Part shown: positions 45,211 to 54,335 of the stretch, piece after piece
Position numbering within the stretch: the first letter of the stretch is position 1
How the letters are laid out: each line of letters begins with the position of its first letter
The notes under the pieces: model-generated
What the model was told of the DNA's origin: nothing
Database searches by the model: none
The model's input: the letters and a program-made list of their open reading frames with translations, nothing else
Program-made: the position numbers and the translations under genes
NCBI GenBank assembly: GCA_023405815.1
Contig: JAEXXM010000070.1
Location: 104,786-168,785 of the forward strand
DNA: 64,000 nucleotides
DNA from: Pseudomonadota bacterium
Lineage (GTDB): Bacteria; Pseudomonadota; Alphaproteobacteria; Rhizobiales; Hyphomicrobiaceae
Reading direction: 5' to 3'

Positions 45211-46428
45211 CTACGCAAGTACTACTACTAATCGTTCGAGTGCCTGTCCGACGGTGGCCGCATCCCGGACCAATGCGAGGCGCAGGTAGTCCGCCCCCGG
45301 ATTGGTCCCGTCACGTCCAGCTTGCGCCAGGTAGGCACCAGGGAGCACCTTGACACCTGCGCGTTGCCATAAGGTTACTGTTGCCTGAGCAGAACCGCCA
45401 AACTTGCTGACATCCAACCACAAAAAGAAGCCGCCCGCTGGCCGTTGGTAACCGTATTTGCCCGCCAGGATGCGGTCGCAGACGTCATACTTTGCGCGGT
45501 ATGCGGCCCGGTTCGCCTCGACGTGGGCCTCGTCCGACCACACCGCGGCGGACACATGCTGTGTCGGTCCGGGAACCTGTGGGGCCACCATGTTGCGCAG
45601 CTCGGCGAACGTCTCGATGAAGCGCGCATCGCCCGCACAGAACCCAGAGCGAAGGCCGGGGAGGTTCGAGCGCTTCGACAGCGAGTTGAAGACGACGAGG
45701 TTGGCGAAGCGGTCGGGTATTGCTGCGGCGACCTCGAGCGCACCCGTGGGCGGCGCTTGCGAATAGATCTCCGAATAGCACTCGTCGAACAGCAGCATGA
45801 AGTCGTAGGCGCGTGCGAGCTCCAGCGCCCGAGCGATATATTCGCGCGATGCGACCGCGCCCTGCGGATTGGCTGGCGAGCAGAGATAGAGCGCGACGGT
45901 TCGCTCGAGCAGCGCCTTGTCTGCCGCCAGCGCTTCCAGATCGGGGAGAAAGCCCGTTGCTGCCGTGGCGTTGAGGTAGACGGGCTCCGCATCGACCGCG
46001 AGCGCGCCGCCGATGTAGGCGCTGTAATAGGGATTGCACATCAGCACGGCCGGCCGGCCGCTGACATGCTTGCGGCCCGCAGCCGGCAGCGCGGCGAGAA
46101 AAAGCCCTTCGCGCGAGCCATTTATCGGCAAAACTTCGCGCTCGGGGTCGGGCGCGGCGGAAGCGCCGTAGCGCCGCGCCGCCCACGACGAGATGGCTTC
46201 ACGCAGCGCGGCCGTACCGCGGATGGGCGGATACTGCGCATAGCTGGAAGCAGCCTCAACAAGCTTCTCGACGACAAATGCCGGCATCGGCTCGCGCGGC
46301 TCGCCGATCGTCAGGTCGATCGCTTCAGGATGCCCGGCACGCGTCGCACCCAGGAGCTTGCGCAGCTGGGTGAAAGGCGAGAGGACGGCGCCGTTGGTGA
46401 GCGCCTCCAGTCCGGAGGGCGTGGGCAT
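45211..46428 (-). CDS. dapC: PLP aminotransferase, probable N-succinyldiaminopimelate aminotransferase
   Basis: The 405-residue class I/II aminotransferase has NPYYSAYIGGAL, CSPANPQGAVA, the LLFDECYSEIY segment and the PLP lysine in FNSLSKRSNLPGLRSGF. The DapC-like type is suggested by the opening LEALTNGAVLSPFTQLRKLL and LTIGEPREPMPAFV, and by a link to ftsK seen in related genomes. DapC would fit with dapB, dapF and asd in this window, but another amino-acid aminotransferase is possible. Start MPTPSGLEAL at 46428. Confidence 0.75.
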   Translation of the reverse strand: MPTPSGLEALTNGAVLSPFTQLRKLLGATRAGHPEAIDLTIGEPREPMPAFVVEKLVEAASSYAQYPPIRGTAALREAISSWAARRYGASAAPDPEREVLPINGSREGLFLAALPAAGRKHVSGRPAVLMCNPYYSAYIGGALAVDAEPVYLNATAATGFLPDLEALAADKALLERTVALYLCSPANPQGAVASREYIARALELARAYDFMLLFDECYSEIYSQAPPTGALEVAAAIPDRFANLVVFNSLSKRSNLPGLRSGFCAGDARFIETFAELRNMVAPQVPGPTQHVSAAVWSDEAHVEANRAAYRAKYDVCDRILAGKYGYQRPAGGFFLWLDVSKFGGSAQATVTLWQRAGVKVLPGAYLAQAGRDGTNPGADYLRLALVRDAATVGQALERLVVVLA

Positions 46429-46591
46429 GGTGAGACCCTGAGAAGCACCGCACCGACGCATCGGTGCGCGACGCAGCCCAATACCCGCGCCTCGCGCCAG
46501 CGTCTATAGCGGCATTCTTTCAGGCAAGTACCGGATGCGCGGCGGGGCGTATCACCCGCCCCGCATGCCCTGGTGCAGCGCCGCGCCCGTA

Positions 46592-46720
46592 TCAAACGTG
46601 GCTGGACGCCAGCACGATCTCGACCACTTGGACGCTGCTCCCGAGGCGGAGGGAGCCGGTGCAGCCGGACAGCTGGACGGCGAGCACGGCGAGGAGCACG
46701 GCAACGAGAACTCGGTACAT
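46592..46720 (-). CDS. Very small lipoprotein (42 residues)
   Basis: Beginning MYRVLVAVLLAVLAVQLSGC, this has a hydrophobic signal and a lipobox LSGC with the lipidated cysteine at residue 20, then a 22-residue mature peptide. GGAG stands six bases before the ATG at 46720. The size resembles entericidin-like or lysis-type lipoproteins, but the mature part matches nothing I know. It is short enough to be missed by gene callers. Confidence 0.55.
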   Translation of the reverse strand: MYRVLVAVLLAVLAVQLSGCTGSLRLGSSVQVVEIVLASSHV

Positions 46721-46894
46721 ACGCATCTCCGAGGGTACGGATGGGACTGCCCCATGGGCTTGCTCGGAGGGTGAATTCTTTAGGTTAATAAATAGTGGAC
46801 GGATGGCCGGATGCATGCCGCCAAAAAGTTGCAGGGCGGAAATCCCCATAGCAACTCAAGGGCCTAGGATGGTGGCTCCCCCGGAGCTGCCCCC

Positions 46895-47326
46895 TTGCCG
46901 ATCGCCGAATACGCCCGCTGTCTGCTCGCCATTGCCGAGACGGTGCACTGCTGGCTGTCCTCGCTCGCCGGACTGGATGCCGCCCGTAGGGCGCGGGTCG
47001 CTGCCTATTCCGAGAAGATCGCCGCCACTCTGGAGCGGGCGGGCATTGCTTTGCGCCAGCTCGAGGTTGCCCCGCACGATCGCGGCGCCCGCCAATCCGC
47101 CGTGCGCGAGTTGGGCCGCATCAGCGGCTACATCGAGACCATGGTCGAGGCCTTGGATCATCACCTTGACGGGCGCAAGCTCGCAGGGGTTAAAAGGCGC
47201 CTAGAAGCGCTGCGGCCGGGGGAGCTCACGAAATACGTCGTGGCCGGACGCAAGCCGATCCACATCGACCGCCTGGCCTCGGCCGAGGGTTACTTCCGGG
47301 CCCTCGCGGACGGCCTCAGAACGTGA
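46895..47326 (+). CDS. Helical cytoplasmic protein of unknown function
   Basis: The 143-residue protein is Ala/Arg/Leu-rich and predicted helical, with RRARVAAYSEKIAATLERAGIALRQLE and a second helical half. No membrane segment or motif is recognised. The start appears to be TTG at 46895, nine bases after GGAG. It lies 19 bases before leuD, so it may be co-transcribed with it. Confidence 0.55.
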   Translation: MPIAEYARCLLAIAETVHCWLSSLAGLDAARRARVAAYSEKIAATLERAGIALRQLEVAPHDRGARQSAVRELGRISGYIETMVEALDHHLDGRKLAGVKRRLEALRPGELTKYVVAGRKPIHIDRLASAEGYFRALADGLRT

Positions 47327-47345
47327 AAGACGAAAAAGAGCCAGC

Positions 47346-47951
47346 ATGGATAAGTTCACGACCTTGACCGGTGTCGCCGCGCCGCTGCCGCTGCGCAACA
47401 TCGACACCGACATGATCATCCCCAAGCAGTTCCTGAAGACGATCAAGCGCACCGGGCTCGGCAAGAGCCTGTTCTACGAGATGCGCTACGATCAGGAAGG
47501 CAAGGAGATCCCCGACTTCGTCTTGAACCAGCCCGCCTATCGCAAGGCGACGATCCTCGTCACCGGCGAGAACTTCGGTTGCGGCTCATCGCGCGAGCAC
47601 GCGCCCTGGTCGCTCCTGGATTTCGGCATCCGCTGCATCGTCGCCCCGGATTTCGCCGACATCTTCTACAACAACTGCTTCCAGAACGGCATTCTGCCCA
47701 TCAAGCTGCCGCAGTCGGAAGTCGACAAGCTCATGGACGACGCGAGCCGCGGCTCGAACGCGACGCTCACCGTCGATCTGGAAAAGCAGGAAATCCGCGG
47801 ACCCGATGGCGGTGTCATCAAGTTCGACATCGACCCGTTCCGCAAGCACTGCCTCTTGAACGGCCTTGATGCCATCGGTCTGACGCTGGAGAAGAAGCAG
47901 GCGATCGAGAAGTTCGAGGAGACGGCGGCATCTTCGCGGCCGTGGCTCTGA
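47346..47951 (+). CDS. leuD: 3-isopropylmalate dehydratase small subunit
   Basis: LeuD completes the isopropylmalate isomerase with LeuC. The 201-residue product has PLPLRNIDTDMIIPKQFL, GENFGCGSSREHAPW (the family signature) and ADIFYNNCFQNGILPI. Normal length. Unusually it is not beside leuB; it is followed by a DM13 gene and gloA. Confidence 0.97.
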   Translation: MDKFTTLTGVAAPLPLRNIDTDMIIPKQFLKTIKRTGLGKSLFYEMRYDQEGKEIPDFVLNQPAYRKATILVTGENFGCGSSREHAPWSLLDFGIRCIVAPDFADIFYNNCFQNGILPIKLPQSEVDKLMDDASRGSNATLTVDLEKQEIRGPDGGVIKFDIDPFRKHCLLNGLDAIGLTLEKKQAIEKFEETAASSRPWL

Positions 47952-47968
47952 TCTGAGAGGATAATCCG

Positions 47969-48457
47969 ATGTGGCGCGCCATTGCGATTTTTCTCGGCGG
48001 TGGCGTCGTCGGTACCGCGTTCGGGACGGCGCTCGGTTTCTTCCTGTTTCCTTACGTCTTCCCTCCGCCGGTAGCGACCGAGCATTTGACGGTGGAGGAG
48101 CGAACGACGCCCGTTGCCACGGGTAGCTTCATCCACGCCAATCCCAGCGACCCGATCCACTACGGCAAGGGCAAAGTGACGGTCTTCGAAAGGACGGTCT
48201 TTCTAGAGCCGGATTTCGAGGTGGGACCAGGCCCCGACTACCACGTCTATCTCGTTCCCAAACCGGAAATCCGTGCAACCGCGGACGTTGCCGACACGAT
48301 GTTCGTCGACCTCGGCAAACTGCGTAGCTTCAAGGGAAGTCAGAAGTACGCCATTCCTGATGGGGTCGATCTGAAGAAGTATCCGAGCGTTGTCATCTGG
48401 TGCCAGCAGTTCGGCGTTCTGATCTCGCCCGCCGATTTGGCATTTTCCCGCGACTGA
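47969..48457 (+). CDS. DM13-domain protein, membrane-anchored
   Basis: The 162-residue protein has an N-terminal membrane helix (about 5-30) and a DM13 domain from about 48: GSFIHANPSDPIHYGKGKV, PGPDYHVYLVP, and PSVVIWCQQFGVLISPADL near the end with its conserved Cys. DM13 domains are thought to take part in redox or electron transfer outside the cytoplasm. It starts 17 bases after leuD and gloA follows after about 16 bases. Confidence 0.82.
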   Translation: MWRAIAIFLGGGVVGTAFGTALGFFLFPYVFPPPVATEHLTVEERTTPVATGSFIHANPSDPIHYGKGKVTVFERTVFLEPDFEVGPGPDYHVYLVPKPEIRATADVADTMFVDLGKLRSFKGSQKYAIPDGVDLKKYPSVVIWCQQFGVLISPADLAFSRD

Positions 48458-48473
48458 ACATTTGGAGATGAAC

Positions 48474-48869
48474 GTGTCGAAGCCGATCCACATGATGGTG
48501 CGCGTGCTGGACGAGGCGCGCAGCGTCGACTTCTACAAAAAGGCATTCGGTCTGGAAATTTCCGAGCGCGCCGACTTCCCCGACTTCACCCTCATCTACA
48601 TGAAGGGCGCGCAATCTCCGTTCGAGGTCGAGCTGACCGTGAACAAGGGGCGCACTGAGCCGTATGCGCTGGGCGACGGCTACGGCCACATCGCCTTCGT
48701 GGTCGACGATCTCGACGCCGAGCACGCACGCTTCAAGTCCGCCGGCCTCACGCCGAAGGACATCAAGCACATGACGCACGACGGAAAGCCGTTCGGGAAG
48801 TTCTTCTTCATCGAGGACCCCGACGGCTACAAGATCGAGGTCCTGCAGCGCGGCGGCCGCTTCGCGTGA
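48474..48869 (+). CDS. gloA: Lactoylglutathione lyase (glyoxalase I)
   Basis: GloA turns the methylglyoxal-glutathione adduct into S-lactoylglutathione. The 131-residue VOC protein retains all four metal ligands of the family (His6, Glu53, His72, Glu122) and aligns with E. coli GloA: HMMVRVLD, FEVELTVNKG, YGHIAFVVDD, EDPDGYKIEVLQ. I chose GTG at 48474, six bases after GGAG; the ATG at 48468 is too close to that site. Confidence 0.87.
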   Translation: MSKPIHMMVRVLDEARSVDFYKKAFGLEISERADFPDFTLIYMKGAQSPFEVELTVNKGRTEPYALGDGYGHIAFVVDDLDAEHARFKSAGLTPKDIKHMTHDGKPFGKFFFIEDPDGYKIEVLQRGGRFA

Positions 48870-48890
48870 GCGGCCGCACGCTGAGCGAGC

Positions 48891-49151
48891 CTACCAAGTA
48901 TAGTTCGACGACGGCTTCGGATAGCGTAGGCTCTTCGGCGTCTCCTGCGGCCACTGAGCGCCGAGGTTTCGCAGGTACTGCGCTTCGTTCGGCTGGCACC
49001 AGAGATTGCCGTAGAAGCCGAACGGGCCGTTGGTCGGCACGCAATCGCTGCTCCGTGGCTGGCGATAATTGCGTCCCGCTTCGGCAGACTGAGTGCCCAT
49101 CGTCAGCGCCAGCCCCATGACCAGAGCACTCGCAAACAAACTACGCATCAC
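48891..49151 (-). CDS. Small exported protein of unknown function
   Basis: The 86-residue precursor has a signal peptide (MMRSLFASALVMGLALTMG, cleaved near AEA at about 25). The mature part is rich in Tyr, Pro, Asn and Trp (NYRQPRSSDCVPTNGPFGFYGNLWCQP) with two cysteines. A GGAGGGAG site precedes the start. Such short Tyr/Pro-rich exported proteins recur in Hyphomicrobiales. Convergent with gloA. A long hairpin sits in its leader. Confidence 0.6.
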   Translation of the reverse strand: MMRSLFASALVMGLALTMGTQSAEAGRNYRQPRSSDCVPTNGPFGFYGNLWCQPNEAQYLRNLGAQWPQETPKSLRYPKPSSNYTW

Positions 49152-49162
49152 TCCCTCCGACG

Positions 49163-49197
49163 CATAAGCTCATGCCGGTTTTTCCGGCTGGCTTATG
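49163..49197 (-). other. Hairpin in the leader of the small exported protein gene
   Basis: CATAAGC and CCGG pair with CCGG and GCTTATG around TTTTT, interrupted by 5- and 3-base bulges. It lies 12 bases upstream of the start codon, next to the ribosome site, so it could affect translation or be the terminator of the upstream DUF2244 gene. Confidence 0.4.
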
Positions 49198-49285
49198 GTT
49201 AGCGGAGCGCGGTTGCTTTCACGCTCGAACGGGGCCGAAGGATTGATTCAAATGTCGCGCAATCGGCAAACGCGTCGATAGTGCT

Positions 49286-49825
49286 TCAAGCCTGCGCCGC
49301 GCGTGCCTGCGCCAGTGCGCCCGACAACACGTGCACGAGCTCTCGCCGCTCGTCGTCCGTCAGGAAGCGCGCAAAGGCGAACTCGCGGCCGTGCGAGGCC
49401 AGCCTGAGGTCGGTCCGCCCCTGCGGCCCCTCGGCCAGCCGCACTCGCACCCAGTAGGGGTTGAAGTCGAAGCTCTCCTGCGCACCGGAGGGGTGCACGC
49501 GCGTGATGGTCAGATTTTCTGGAGTGAGATCGACCGTCTCGTACAGCCGTCCCGCTCGATAGTTGAGCCTGAACGCCGCATAGACGAGTGCGACGTCGAG
49601 CCCGAAGAAGCCGAACACCGGCCACGCGCCGTTCATCAGGAACACCATCCCCGTGATGAAGCTGACGCCGCCAATCGCGATCATCAGCGCAAGAAAGCCG
49701 GTGGGGCCGAGCGATCGATGCGGATAGAGCACCACGCGGAATGTTCCGCTCCGCTCCGCCCCGTCATCGGATGCGCGCGTCGCGGGCGCGATTGGCGCTT
49801 GTTTCGGATCGGGGTTTTGGCTCAT
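49286..49825 (-). CDS. DUF2244 membrane protein
   Basis: The 179-residue protein has two helices (about 40-62 and 65-85), then RAGRLYETVDLTPENLTITRVHPSG and FNPYWVRVRLAEG, the DUF2244 core. Alphaproteobacterial DUF2244 genes are often next to nth, as here (divergent, 30 bases apart). The function is unknown. Confidence 0.85.
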   Translation of the reverse strand: MSQNPDPKQAPIAPATRASDDGAERSGTFRVVLYPHRSLGPTGFLALMIAIGGVSFITGMVFLMNGAWPVFGFFGLDVALVYAAFRLNYRAGRLYETVDLTPENLTITRVHPSGAQESFDFNPYWVRVRLAEGPQGRTDLRLASHGREFAFARFLTDDERRELVHVLSGALAQARAAQA

Positions 49826-49855
49826 TTGGCAACCCTAGCGTGGGGAGCGGCGGTT

Positions 49856-50596
49856 ATGAAGAGGCTCGAACGGGGCGCGGGCAGGCGAAAGCCGGCAGTG
49901 GCTACAGACAAAGCTCCAAAGGTTCAGCGGAACGGCAGCAAGCACCGCACGCGTCTCTCCAGAGCGGCGATCGCCGAATTGTTCCGCCGGTTCGAGGCGG
50001 CCGACCCCGAGCCCAAGAGCGAGCTCGAGTACGTCAATCCGTTCACGTTGCTTGTCGCCGTCGTGCTCTCCGCTCAAGCCACCGACGCGGGCGTCAACAA
50101 GGCGACGCGAGCGCTGTTCAAAATCGCCGACACGCCCGAGAAAATGGTGCGCCTCGGCGAGGACAAGGTTCGCGATTTCATCAAGACCATCGGGCTTTAC
50201 CGCAACAAGGCGCGCAACGTCATCGAGCTCTCGCGTCAGCTCGTAGCGAACCACGGCGGTGATGTTCCCCGCGATCGCGCGGCGCTCGAGGCGCTCCCCG
50301 GCGTAGGCCGCAAGACAGCGAACGTCGTCCTCAATGTCGCCTTCGGCGAGCCCACCATGGCCGTCGATACTCACGTCTTTCGCGTGGCGAACCGCACCGG
50401 ACTTTCGAGCGGCCGCACGCCGCTGGAGGTCGAGGAGGACCTTCTGCGGGTCGTCCCGTCCGAGTTCGCTATGCACGCCCATCATTGGCTCATCCTTCAC
50501 GGACGTTACGTCTGCAAGGCCAAGCGCCCCGAATGTTGGCGCTGCATAGTCCGGGATTTGTGCCTGTTCGAGGCCAAAACGCCGTGTCCTGAGTGA
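49856..50596 (+). CDS. nth: Endonuclease III
   Basis: Nth removes oxidised pyrimidines and nicks the backbone in base-excision repair. The 246-residue product has NPFTLLVAVVLSAQATD, the helix-hairpin-helix LPGVGRKTANVVL with the catalytic Lys, AVDTHVFRVANR with the catalytic Asp and the C-terminal 4Fe-4S loop (Cys-x6-Cys-x2-Cys-x5-Cys in CKAKRPECWRCIVRDLC). It has an extra basic N-terminus of about 30 residues relative to E. coli. Confidence 0.96.
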   Translation: MKRLERGAGRRKPAVATDKAPKVQRNGSKHRTRLSRAAIAELFRRFEAADPEPKSELEYVNPFTLLVAVVLSAQATDAGVNKATRALFKIADTPEKMVRLGEDKVRDFIKTIGLYRNKARNVIELSRQLVANHGGDVPRDRAALEALPGVGRKTANVVLNVAFGEPTMAVDTHVFRVANRTGLSSGRTPLEVEEDLLRVVPSEFAMHAHHWLILHGRYVCKAKRPECWRCIVRDLCLFEAKTPCPE

Positions 50597-50853
50597 GGTA
50601 AGCGGCACGACACATATTGTGATTGCTACAAACTATGGAGGATGCCGCCGCTGTTAACGCTTGGAGGTCGGGGCCTTCAAGGATCGCCGCCATTCAGCGA
50701 GTTTCTCGCGCTCCCGCTGCCACAATGATTACTGCGATCGGCAACATTTGCCTGAAACCCCGCATTGAGGCTTAAGCCACCGAATACGGATGCCGCGTAT
50801 CGTCCGCTGAATCGGGCGCCACAGACTTGTGATGTGGAGGGGCACTATCTTCT

Positions 50854-52659
50854 ATGGGTAACAAACCCGCATCCACCTGCGACCGGCAGGGCGCGGATTC
50901 CGAGTCCAAGCGCCTCGCCGACGGGGTTCCCACCGACCTGTTGCTGGAGCAAAAGCGGACGCTCGAGCAGCTCAACTCGTGGTTCGAGCTCGCCCTGAAC
51001 AACATGGTTCGCGGGCTCTCCATGTTCGACGCGGACCAGTGCCTCATCGTCTGCAACAAGAGCTATCGGCAGATCTACTCCCTGCCCGAGGAGCTGACTC
51101 AGCCCGGCACGCCGCTGCGAGAGATCGTGCGCTACCACCTGCGCCATGAGACCGGGCGAAGCTCCTCGATCGATGAGGCCAAGTTCTCCGAGTGGCTCAA
51201 GGAGCACCTCGAGAAGCTGGCGCAGGGTCGCTCGTTCACGCAGATGCAGAACCTCCGCTCGGGCCGTACGCTCCTCGTCACCTACCAGCCGCTTGCAGAC
51301 GGCGGCTGGGTCGACATCCAGGAGGACGTTACCGAGAAGCGCCGCGCCGAGGAGAAGATCGAGTGGCTCGCCCATCACGACGCGCTCACCGGCATCGCCA
51401 ACCGCTTTTACTTCCGCGAGACGTTCGAGAATGCCTTGAAGGGGGTCGGTAAGGGCTGCGCGCTGGCACTTCACTGGCTGGACATCGACGAGTTCAAGGA
51501 AGTCAACGACACCTATGGCCATCCGATCGGCGACGCCCTTCTGAAGGCCATCGCACAGCGGCTGCGCGCGTGCATCCGCCGCACGGATTTCCTGGCGCGC
51601 CTCGGGGGCGATGAGTTCGCCATCATCCAGGCGGGCGCCAGTCGCAGCGACCAGTGCGAGCGTCTCGCGCGGCGCGTGCTCAACTCGATCAGTAGGCCGT
51701 ACAACATTCTCGGCAACGTCATCACCATCAGCGGCAGCCTCGGGATCGTCCGCGCGCCCGTTCACGGACGCACGCCCGACGAGCTTCTGAAGAACGCCGA
51801 CATCGCGCTCTACAATGTGAAGTCTGCGGGACGGCGGGGATTCGAGCTCTTCACCCGCGGCAGCAGCCGCCACGTCGATGCCCAGCGGCGTCTCGAGACG
51901 GACGTCAGCTTGGCGCTGCACCGCAAGCAGTTCGAGCTGCACTACCAGCCGATCCTCAGCCTGCGCACGCACAGCGTCGCGAGCTGTGAAGCGCTGCTGC
52001 GCTGGCGCCATCCGCGGAACGGACTGATCGCGCCGGACCAGTTCCTCCCGCTCGCCGAGAAGACCGGGGCTATCGTCGACATCGGCCGCTGGGTTCTGCA
52101 CCAGGCCTGCAGCGATGCCGCGAGCTGGTCGAGCAATTTGACGGTGACCGTAAACCTGTCCCTGCTGCAATTCGAGAGCGGCGACCTCACGAGCATAGTT
52201 CAGGGCGCTCTCTCAGAGACGGGCCTGCCCGCTAGCCGCCTCGAGCTGGAGATCAGCGAGAGCCTGCTCAGCCGCGACAGGGGAAAGATGCGCTCTACTC
52301 TCGATGAGCTGCGCGATATTGGCGTCGGTATCACGCTCGATGATTTCGGCAAGCTCACCGGCTCGATCAGCTCGCTGCGCTCCTTCCCGTTCGACAAGGT
52401 GAAGATCGATCGCACTCTGGTGCGTGACATGCCCGGCAACGGCGACAACGTTGCGATCGTCAAGGCTGTGGCGGCGCTCGCCGAGGAGCTCGGCATCGGA
52501 ACGGTCGCCGAGGGTGTCGAGACCATCGACGAGCTGAACACCGTGGCGCGTGCCGGCTGCAACCGCGCCCAGGGCTTCTACATCAGCCGGCCCGTGCCTG
52601 CCGCCGAGCTCGGCGCCGTCCTTACCGAATGCGAGCAGCGCCGCTCCTGCGCGGCCTAG
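50854..52659 (+). CDS. PAS-GGDEF-EAL cyclic-di-GMP signalling protein
   Basis: The 601-residue protein has a PAS domain (about 38-155), a GGDEF domain with intact GGDEF at 251-255 and an inhibitory RxxD site at 242-245, and an EAL domain (about 345-590). EAL is at 379-381, NLS at 434-436, ESES-like EISES at 466-470, DDFG at 496-499, KID at 517-519, EGVE at 553-556 and QGF at 573-575. Loop 6 after DDFG reads KLTGS instead of TGYSS, which may reduce phosphodiesterase activity. It could thus make c-di-GMP, break it or both. No transmembrane helix, so cytoplasmic. Convergent with hisF. Confidence 0.93.
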   Translation: MGNKPASTCDRQGADSESKRLADGVPTDLLLEQKRTLEQLNSWFELALNNMVRGLSMFDADQCLIVCNKSYRQIYSLPEELTQPGTPLREIVRYHLRHETGRSSSIDEAKFSEWLKEHLEKLAQGRSFTQMQNLRSGRTLLVTYQPLADGGWVDIQEDVTEKRRAEEKIEWLAHHDALTGIANRFYFRETFENALKGVGKGCALALHWLDIDEFKEVNDTYGHPIGDALLKAIAQRLRACIRRTDFLARLGGDEFAIIQAGASRSDQCERLARRVLNSISRPYNILGNVITISGSLGIVRAPVHGRTPDELLKNADIALYNVKSAGRRGFELFTRGSSRHVDAQRRLETDVSLALHRKQFELHYQPILSLRTHSVASCEALLRWRHPRNGLIAPDQFLPLAEKTGAIVDIGRWVLHQACSDAASWSSNLTVTVNLSLLQFESGDLTSIVQGALSETGLPASRLELEISESLLSRDRGKMRSTLDELRDIGVGITLDDFGKLTGSISSLRSFPFDKVKIDRTLVRDMPGNGDNVAIVKAVAALAEELGIGTVAEGVETIDELNTVARAGCNRAQGFYISRPVPAAELGAVLTECEQRRSCAA

Positions 52660-52667
52660 GCAGAACG

Positions 52668-53444
52668 TCAGCCGGCGGGCCGGACGGCAATGCCGGCTTC
52701 GGCCATGTGCTTCTTCGCTTCCGTGATCGAGTACGTGCCGAAATGGAAGATCGAAGCGGCGAGCACCGCGCTCGCGTGCCCTTCGGTGATGCCCTCGACC
52801 AGATGATCCAGCGTGCCGACGCCGCCTGAGGCGATCACCGGGATTGTGACGGCGTCCGATACCGCCCGCGTCAGCGCCAGGTCGAATCCCGCCTTGGTAC
52901 CGTCGCGGTCCATCGACGTCAGCAGGATTTCGCCGGCACCGAGCGCCGTCACCTGCTTGGCGAATTCGATCGCGTCGATGCCGGTCGGCGTGCGCCCGCC
53001 GTGCGTGAAGATCTCCCAGCGGTCTGGCTCGCCAGGCTGTGAGACGCGCTTGGCGTCGATGGCAACGACGATGCATTGCGCGCCGAACTTCTCCGCCGCC
53101 TCTTTGACGAACTGCGGGTTCTTCACCGCCGCGGTGTTGATCGACACCTTGTCGGCGCCGGCATTGAGCAGCTTGCCGATGTCCTCGATGGTGCGCACGC
53201 CGCCCCCGACCGTCAGCGGCATGAAGCAGCGCTCGGCCGTCTGCTCGACGACATGAAAGATGTTGTCGCGGTCCTCGTGGGAAGCCGTGATGTCGAGGAA
53301 GCACAGCTCGTCCGCGCCCGCCGCATCATACGCCGCAGCGGCCTCCACTGGATCGCCGGCATCGATGAGATCGACGAAGTTGACGCCTTTGACGACGCGG
53401 CCGTCCTTCACGTCGAGGCAGGGGATGATGCGGGTTTTCAGCAT
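52668..53444 (-). CDS. hisF: Imidazole glycerol phosphate synthase cyclase subunit
   Basis: HisF, with HisH, makes imidazole glycerol phosphate and AICAR in histidine synthesis. The 258-residue TIM barrel has the catalytic Asp11 (IIPCLDVKDG), the VSINTAAV phosphate site and the second Asp in TSMDRDGTKAG. It follows hisA by six bases. hisE, often next, is not in the window; the locus ends at the convergent GGDEF-EAL gene. Confidence 0.97.
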   Translation of the reverse strand: MLKTRIIPCLDVKDGRVVKGVNFVDLIDAGDPVEAAAAYDAAGADELCFLDITASHEDRDNIFHVVEQTAERCFMPLTVGGGVRTIEDIGKLLNAGADKVSINTAAVKNPQFVKEAAEKFGAQCIVVAIDAKRVSQPGEPDRWEIFTHGGRTPTGIDAIEFAKQVTALGAGEILLTSMDRDGTKAGFDLALTRAVSDAVTIPVIASGGVGTLDHLVEGITEGHASAVLAASIFHFGTYSITEAKKHMAEAGIAVRPAG

Positions 53445-53450
53445 TTCTCT

Positions 53451-54182
53451 TCAGGCTCCGCCAGCTAGTAGTGCCAGCGCTTCCTTGGCGTCGAGGCGGC
53501 CGTCGTAAAGCGCACGGCCGGTAATCGCACCTTCCAGCATAGCATACTCGGGCTTCAAGAGCGCTTTGACATCCTCGATGGAGGCAAGGCCGCCCGACGC
53601 GATGACGCGAATGCTGGTCGAGCGCGCGAGCTTCGCCGTCGCTTCGAGGTTTAGCCCCTTCAGCACACCGTCGCGCTCGATGTCGGTGTAGATGATCGCC
53701 GACACGCCCGCGTCCTCGAACCGCTTCGCCAGCTCTTCCGCGGTCAATTCGGATGTCTCCGCCCAGCCCTCGACCGCCACCTTGCCGCCCTTCGCGTCGA
53801 TGCCGACCGCGATCCGTCCCGGATATTCGACGCAGGCGCGCCGCACGAGTTCCGGATCGCGCACGGCGATGGTGCCGAGGATCACCCGGTCGATGCCGCT
53901 GTCGATCCATTTCTCGATCGTCTGGATGTCGCGGATGCCGCCGCCGAGCTGTGCCGGGATGTTGATCGCTTCCAGGATCGCGTCGACCGCGTCTGAGTTG
54001 ACCGGCCTGCCCGCGAACGCCCCGTTGAGATCGACGATATGCAGGTACTTGAAGCCCTGTTCCTCGAATGAGCGCGCCTGCGCCGCCGGATCGTCGTTGA
54101 AGACCGTCGCGGCATCCATCTCGCCGAGCTTCAGGCGCACGCACTTGCCGTCTTTGAGATCGATGGCCGGAAAAAGGATCAC
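53451..54182 (-). CDS. hisA: ProFAR isomerase
   Basis: HisA isomerises the ProFAR aminoaldose to its ketose. The 243-residue TIM barrel opens MILFPAIDLKDGKCVRL with Asp8 as general base and has the second Asp in YTDIERDG. It is coupled to hisF with a six-base gap but is separated from hisH by 2.7 kb. Confidence 0.97.
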   Translation of the reverse strand: MILFPAIDLKDGKCVRLKLGEMDAATVFNDDPAAQARSFEEQGFKYLHIVDLNGAFAGRPVNSDAVDAILEAINIPAQLGGGIRDIQTIEKWIDSGIDRVILGTIAVRDPELVRRACVEYPGRIAVGIDAKGGKVAVEGWAETSELTAEELAKRFEDAGVSAIIYTDIERDGVLKGLNLEATAKLARSTSIRVIASGGLASIEDVKALLKPEYAMLEGAITGRALYDGRLDAKEALALLAGGA

Positions 54183-54335
54183 TTGGGTAGGTCCTGTCGG
54201 GTTGCGCGACGCGTGAAGGCCGGAACGCCGGCCATCAGTTCGCTGTTATTGTGCCGGATAGAGGTTTTGCGGCCCGATAAGTCAAGGCCGCAACAAAGGC
54301 ACCGCTGTTCCGGAGTTCAACCTATAGTCGCTGCC

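Noticed and set aside
54307..54318. GTTC-N4-GTTC before the 102-residue gene as a third LexA box
   Set aside because: The spacer is 4, not 7 bases, so it does not fit the operator. A similar GTTC-N4-GTTC also lies in palindromic element 1.
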